Part shown: piece by piece, positions 7,405 to 8,637 of the stretch | How positions within the stretch are numbered: the stretch's first letter is position 1 | Layout of the letters: each line of letters opens with the position of its first letter | NCBI GenBank assembly: GCA_947471105.1 | Contig: CANIYB010000086.1 | Coordinates: 1-8,637, forward strand | Direction: 5' to 3' | Source of the DNA: Cytophagaceae bacterium | GTDB lineage: Bacteria; Bacteroidota; Bacteroidia; Cytophagales; Spirosomataceae | Length of the DNA stretch: 8,637 nt | The notes under the pieces: generated by a model | Told to the model about the DNA's origin: nothing | Database searches by the model: none | What the model saw: only the letters and a program-made list of their open reading frames with translations | Translations under genes and position numbers: made by a program

Positions 7405-8091
7405 TTAATTTTTAAGCATGGCGTCTATAAAAGCGCTGCGTATATTTTGAGAAAAAGCTAAGTTTGAAGCCGGAATTTGCATCCGCTCTGGATGCCACTG
7501 AACGGCTAATAAAAACGGTTTGTTTGCATCCTTATATTCAATGGCCTCGACGACCCCGTCTTCTGAAAAAGCTGAAACGTTAAGTTCATCCGCGATTTGG
7601 TCTAATCCCTGGTGATGAGCTGAATTCACAAAACCGTGTTGGACTCCAGAAATTTGTGCCAATAGCGTTCCCGCGCGCACCTCGATTTTATGTTCTCTAT
7701 CCCCTTCAGGTCCTTTGCGATGATTTGTAAACCCATTTTCCTGAAGGTCTTGAATCAAGTTTCCACCTAAAGCAATATTGACCAATTGCAACCCACGGCA
7801 AATAGCTAACACGGGTTTATTTTGTTGGCGCGCAAATTCAAAAACCTGAATCTCAAAAAGATCACGAGACTCATTAAACACGGTCGTGTTAGGATAATCT
7901 ACCCTTGTATTTTGGTAAAATTGCGGATGCACATCGATGCCCCCAGTCAATACAAAACCATCGCAAGAATCGAAATCCTGTGTGTTTTTTTCTGTATACG
8001 AAAGTTGTACAATTTCCACCCCTTCGCCTGCCATCCAATTTGGATAATTTTGAAAGTTTGTATCAGAAGTGGTAATTCCAATTCGTTTCAT
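7405..8091 (-). CDS. Gamma-glutamyl hydrolase of the peptidase C26 family (PuuD-like, class I glutamine amidotransferase fold)
   Basis: This 228-residue cytoplasmic protein has the class I glutamine amidotransferase fold in its peptidase C26 form, as in gamma-glutamyl-GABA hydrolase PuuD. It would split a gamma-glutamyl amide to release glutamate and the attached amine or amino acid. The triad is clear: nucleophile Cys98 in AICRGLQLVN, and His200 and Glu202 in QWHPER. LTGGIDVHP (48-56) is the usual oxyanion-side motif, and NSAHHQG (156-162) is typical of the family. The length is a little under the 240-260 usual for PuuD and the domain is complete. There is no synthetase domain, so it acts as a free hydrolase. 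The ATG at 8091 lies 3 bp after the stop of the alcohol dehydrogenase, and the stop touches the aldehyde dehydrogenase start, so translational coupling is likely. The natural gamma-glutamyl substrate cannot be read from the sequence. Confidence 0.92.
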   Translation of the reverse strand: MKRIGITTSDTNFQNYPNWMAGEGVEIVQLSYTEKNTQDFDSCDGFVLTGGIDVHPQFYQNTRVDYPNTTVFNESRDLFEIQVFEFARQQNKPVLAICRGLQLVNIALGGNLIQDLQENGFTNHRKGPEGDREHKIEVRAGTLLAQISGVQHGFVNSAHHQGLDQIADELNVSAFSEDGVVEAIEYKDANKPFLLAVQWHPERMQIPASNLAFSQNIRSAFIDAMLKN

Positions 8092-8094
8092 ATG

Positions 8095-8637
8095 CTATAA
8101 AGCCTCTGCATACAATGCTCTAAAATCTGCTTGGGATACAGGCTTAGGGTTATTTGGATGTGCAAAATCAGCGAAAGCCAATGCCGCCAAAGTATCCAAA
8201 TGCTCCTCTTTCACCTGAATTTCTCTTAGTCGATGCGGAATACCCACCTGTGAATTCAAGTCAAAAAGATATTGAACCACCGACTCCCCGGATTCCGACT
8301 TCAAGCCTAATGCCTGAGCCATGCGAGCAAAGCGATCCTCGAATCCAGCGATGTTAAATCGCATGCCATAAGGAATATTGACCGCATTGGCTAAGCCATG
8401 ATGCGTATCTAATAAAGAAGAAAGCGGATGAGCTAAGGAATGAACCACGCCTAAGCCCTTTTGAAATGCGATGGCGCCCATCATGGAGGCTAATAACATT
8501 TTTGACCTAGCGTTTAAATCCGGCTGACGTACCGCATCCACTAAAGAATCAGCGACTAAACGCATTCCCTCTAAGGCGATTCCATCACACATGGGATGGT
8601 AATTTTTGGCCAAATAAGCCTCCATATTATGAGTCAA
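8095..8637 (-). CDS. Iron-containing alcohol dehydrogenase, C-terminal part (5' end outside window)
   Basis: This is the C-terminal 180 residues of a group III (iron-activated) alcohol dehydrogenase, which interconverts an alcohol and an aldehyde with NAD(P)H. The frame is open to the right edge, beginning LTHNMEAYL, which matches the DALTHxxE metal site of the family (the Asp ligand would lie just outside). By comparison with FucO-type enzymes, His3, His66 and His80 of this fragment are the metal ligands, the last two in GLGVVHSLAHPL and THHGLANA, and His70 is the conserved active-site histidine. The C-terminal helical domain then runs to the stop. Nothing is broken; only the Rossmann-like N-terminal half is missing from the window. 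It is the first visible gene of the operon with the hydrolase and aldehyde dehydrogenase, and probably supplies the aldehyde used by the latter, although the reverse direction is possible. Confidence 0.93.
   Translation of the reverse strand: MTHNMEAYLAKNYHPMCDGIALEGMRLVADSLVDAVRQPDLNARSKMLLASMMGAIAFQKGLGVVHSLAHPLSSLLDTHHGLANAVNIPYGMRFNIAGFEDRFARMAQALGLKSESGESVVQYLFDLNSQVGIPHRLREIQVKEEHLDTLAALAFADFAHPNNPKPVSQADFRALYAEAL

Noticed and set aside
7822..8100. Plus-strand open frame of 92 codons opposite the gamma-glutamyl hydrolase gene
   Set aside because: It is antisense to a gene with a clear catalytic triad and has no recognisable domain or start signal; it is a shadow frame.

Overview
The window looks like the chromosome of a member of the Bacteroidota, probably a Cytophagia-type free-living polysaccharide user. 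The reasons are moderate-to-low GC with AT-rich intergenic DNA, starts without an evident Shine-Dalgarno sequence, signal peptides ending in AQ, and a GH10 xylanase beside a DUF1080 protein and a beta-propeller/cytochrome c protein. The lineage is inferred from gene content and style; there is no marker gene here to prove it.

Layout. (1) 1-1102, plus strand: the 3' two-thirds of an alpha-D-phosphohexomutase (phosphoglucomutase/phosphomannomutase), cut by the left edge. (2) 1107-2141, minus strand: a complete secreted GH10 endo-xylanase, converging on the mutase with only 4 bp between the stop codons. (3) 2142-2259: a 118-bp AT-rich divergent intergenic region holding an 11-bp perfect inverted repeat just upstream of the xylanase start. 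(4) 2260-5996, plus strand: a probable two-gene operon of exported proteins, a three-part DUF1080 (3-keto-glycoside-active family) protein and a sorbosone-dehydrogenase-like beta-propeller with a C-terminal cytochrome c domain. (5) 5997-6036: a strong palindromic hairpin, probably a shared terminator between converging operons. (6) 6037-8637, minus strand: a very tightly packed three-gene operon, transcribed right to left, of an iron-containing alcohol dehydrogenase (cut by the right edge), a class-I glutamine-amidotransferase-like gamma-glutamyl hydrolase (peptidase C26, PuuD-like) and an NAD(P)-dependent aldehyde dehydrogenase.

How the genes may work together. Xylanase, DUF1080 protein and propeller/cytochrome are all predicted to be exported and would act on carbohydrate outside the cytoplasm. 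The last two suggest an oxidative route of sugar or glycoside processing with electrons passed to a haem c. The right-hand operon is cytoplasmic. Its enzyme set (alcohol to aldehyde to acid, plus removal of a gamma-glutamyl group) fits breakdown of an amine or amino alcohol through gamma-glutamylated intermediates. The gamma-glutamyl ligase (a glutamine-synthetase-like protein) that this predicts is not in the window. No RNA genes, mobile elements, CRISPR arrays or origins were seen, and no stretch longer than 300 bases lacks a gene.
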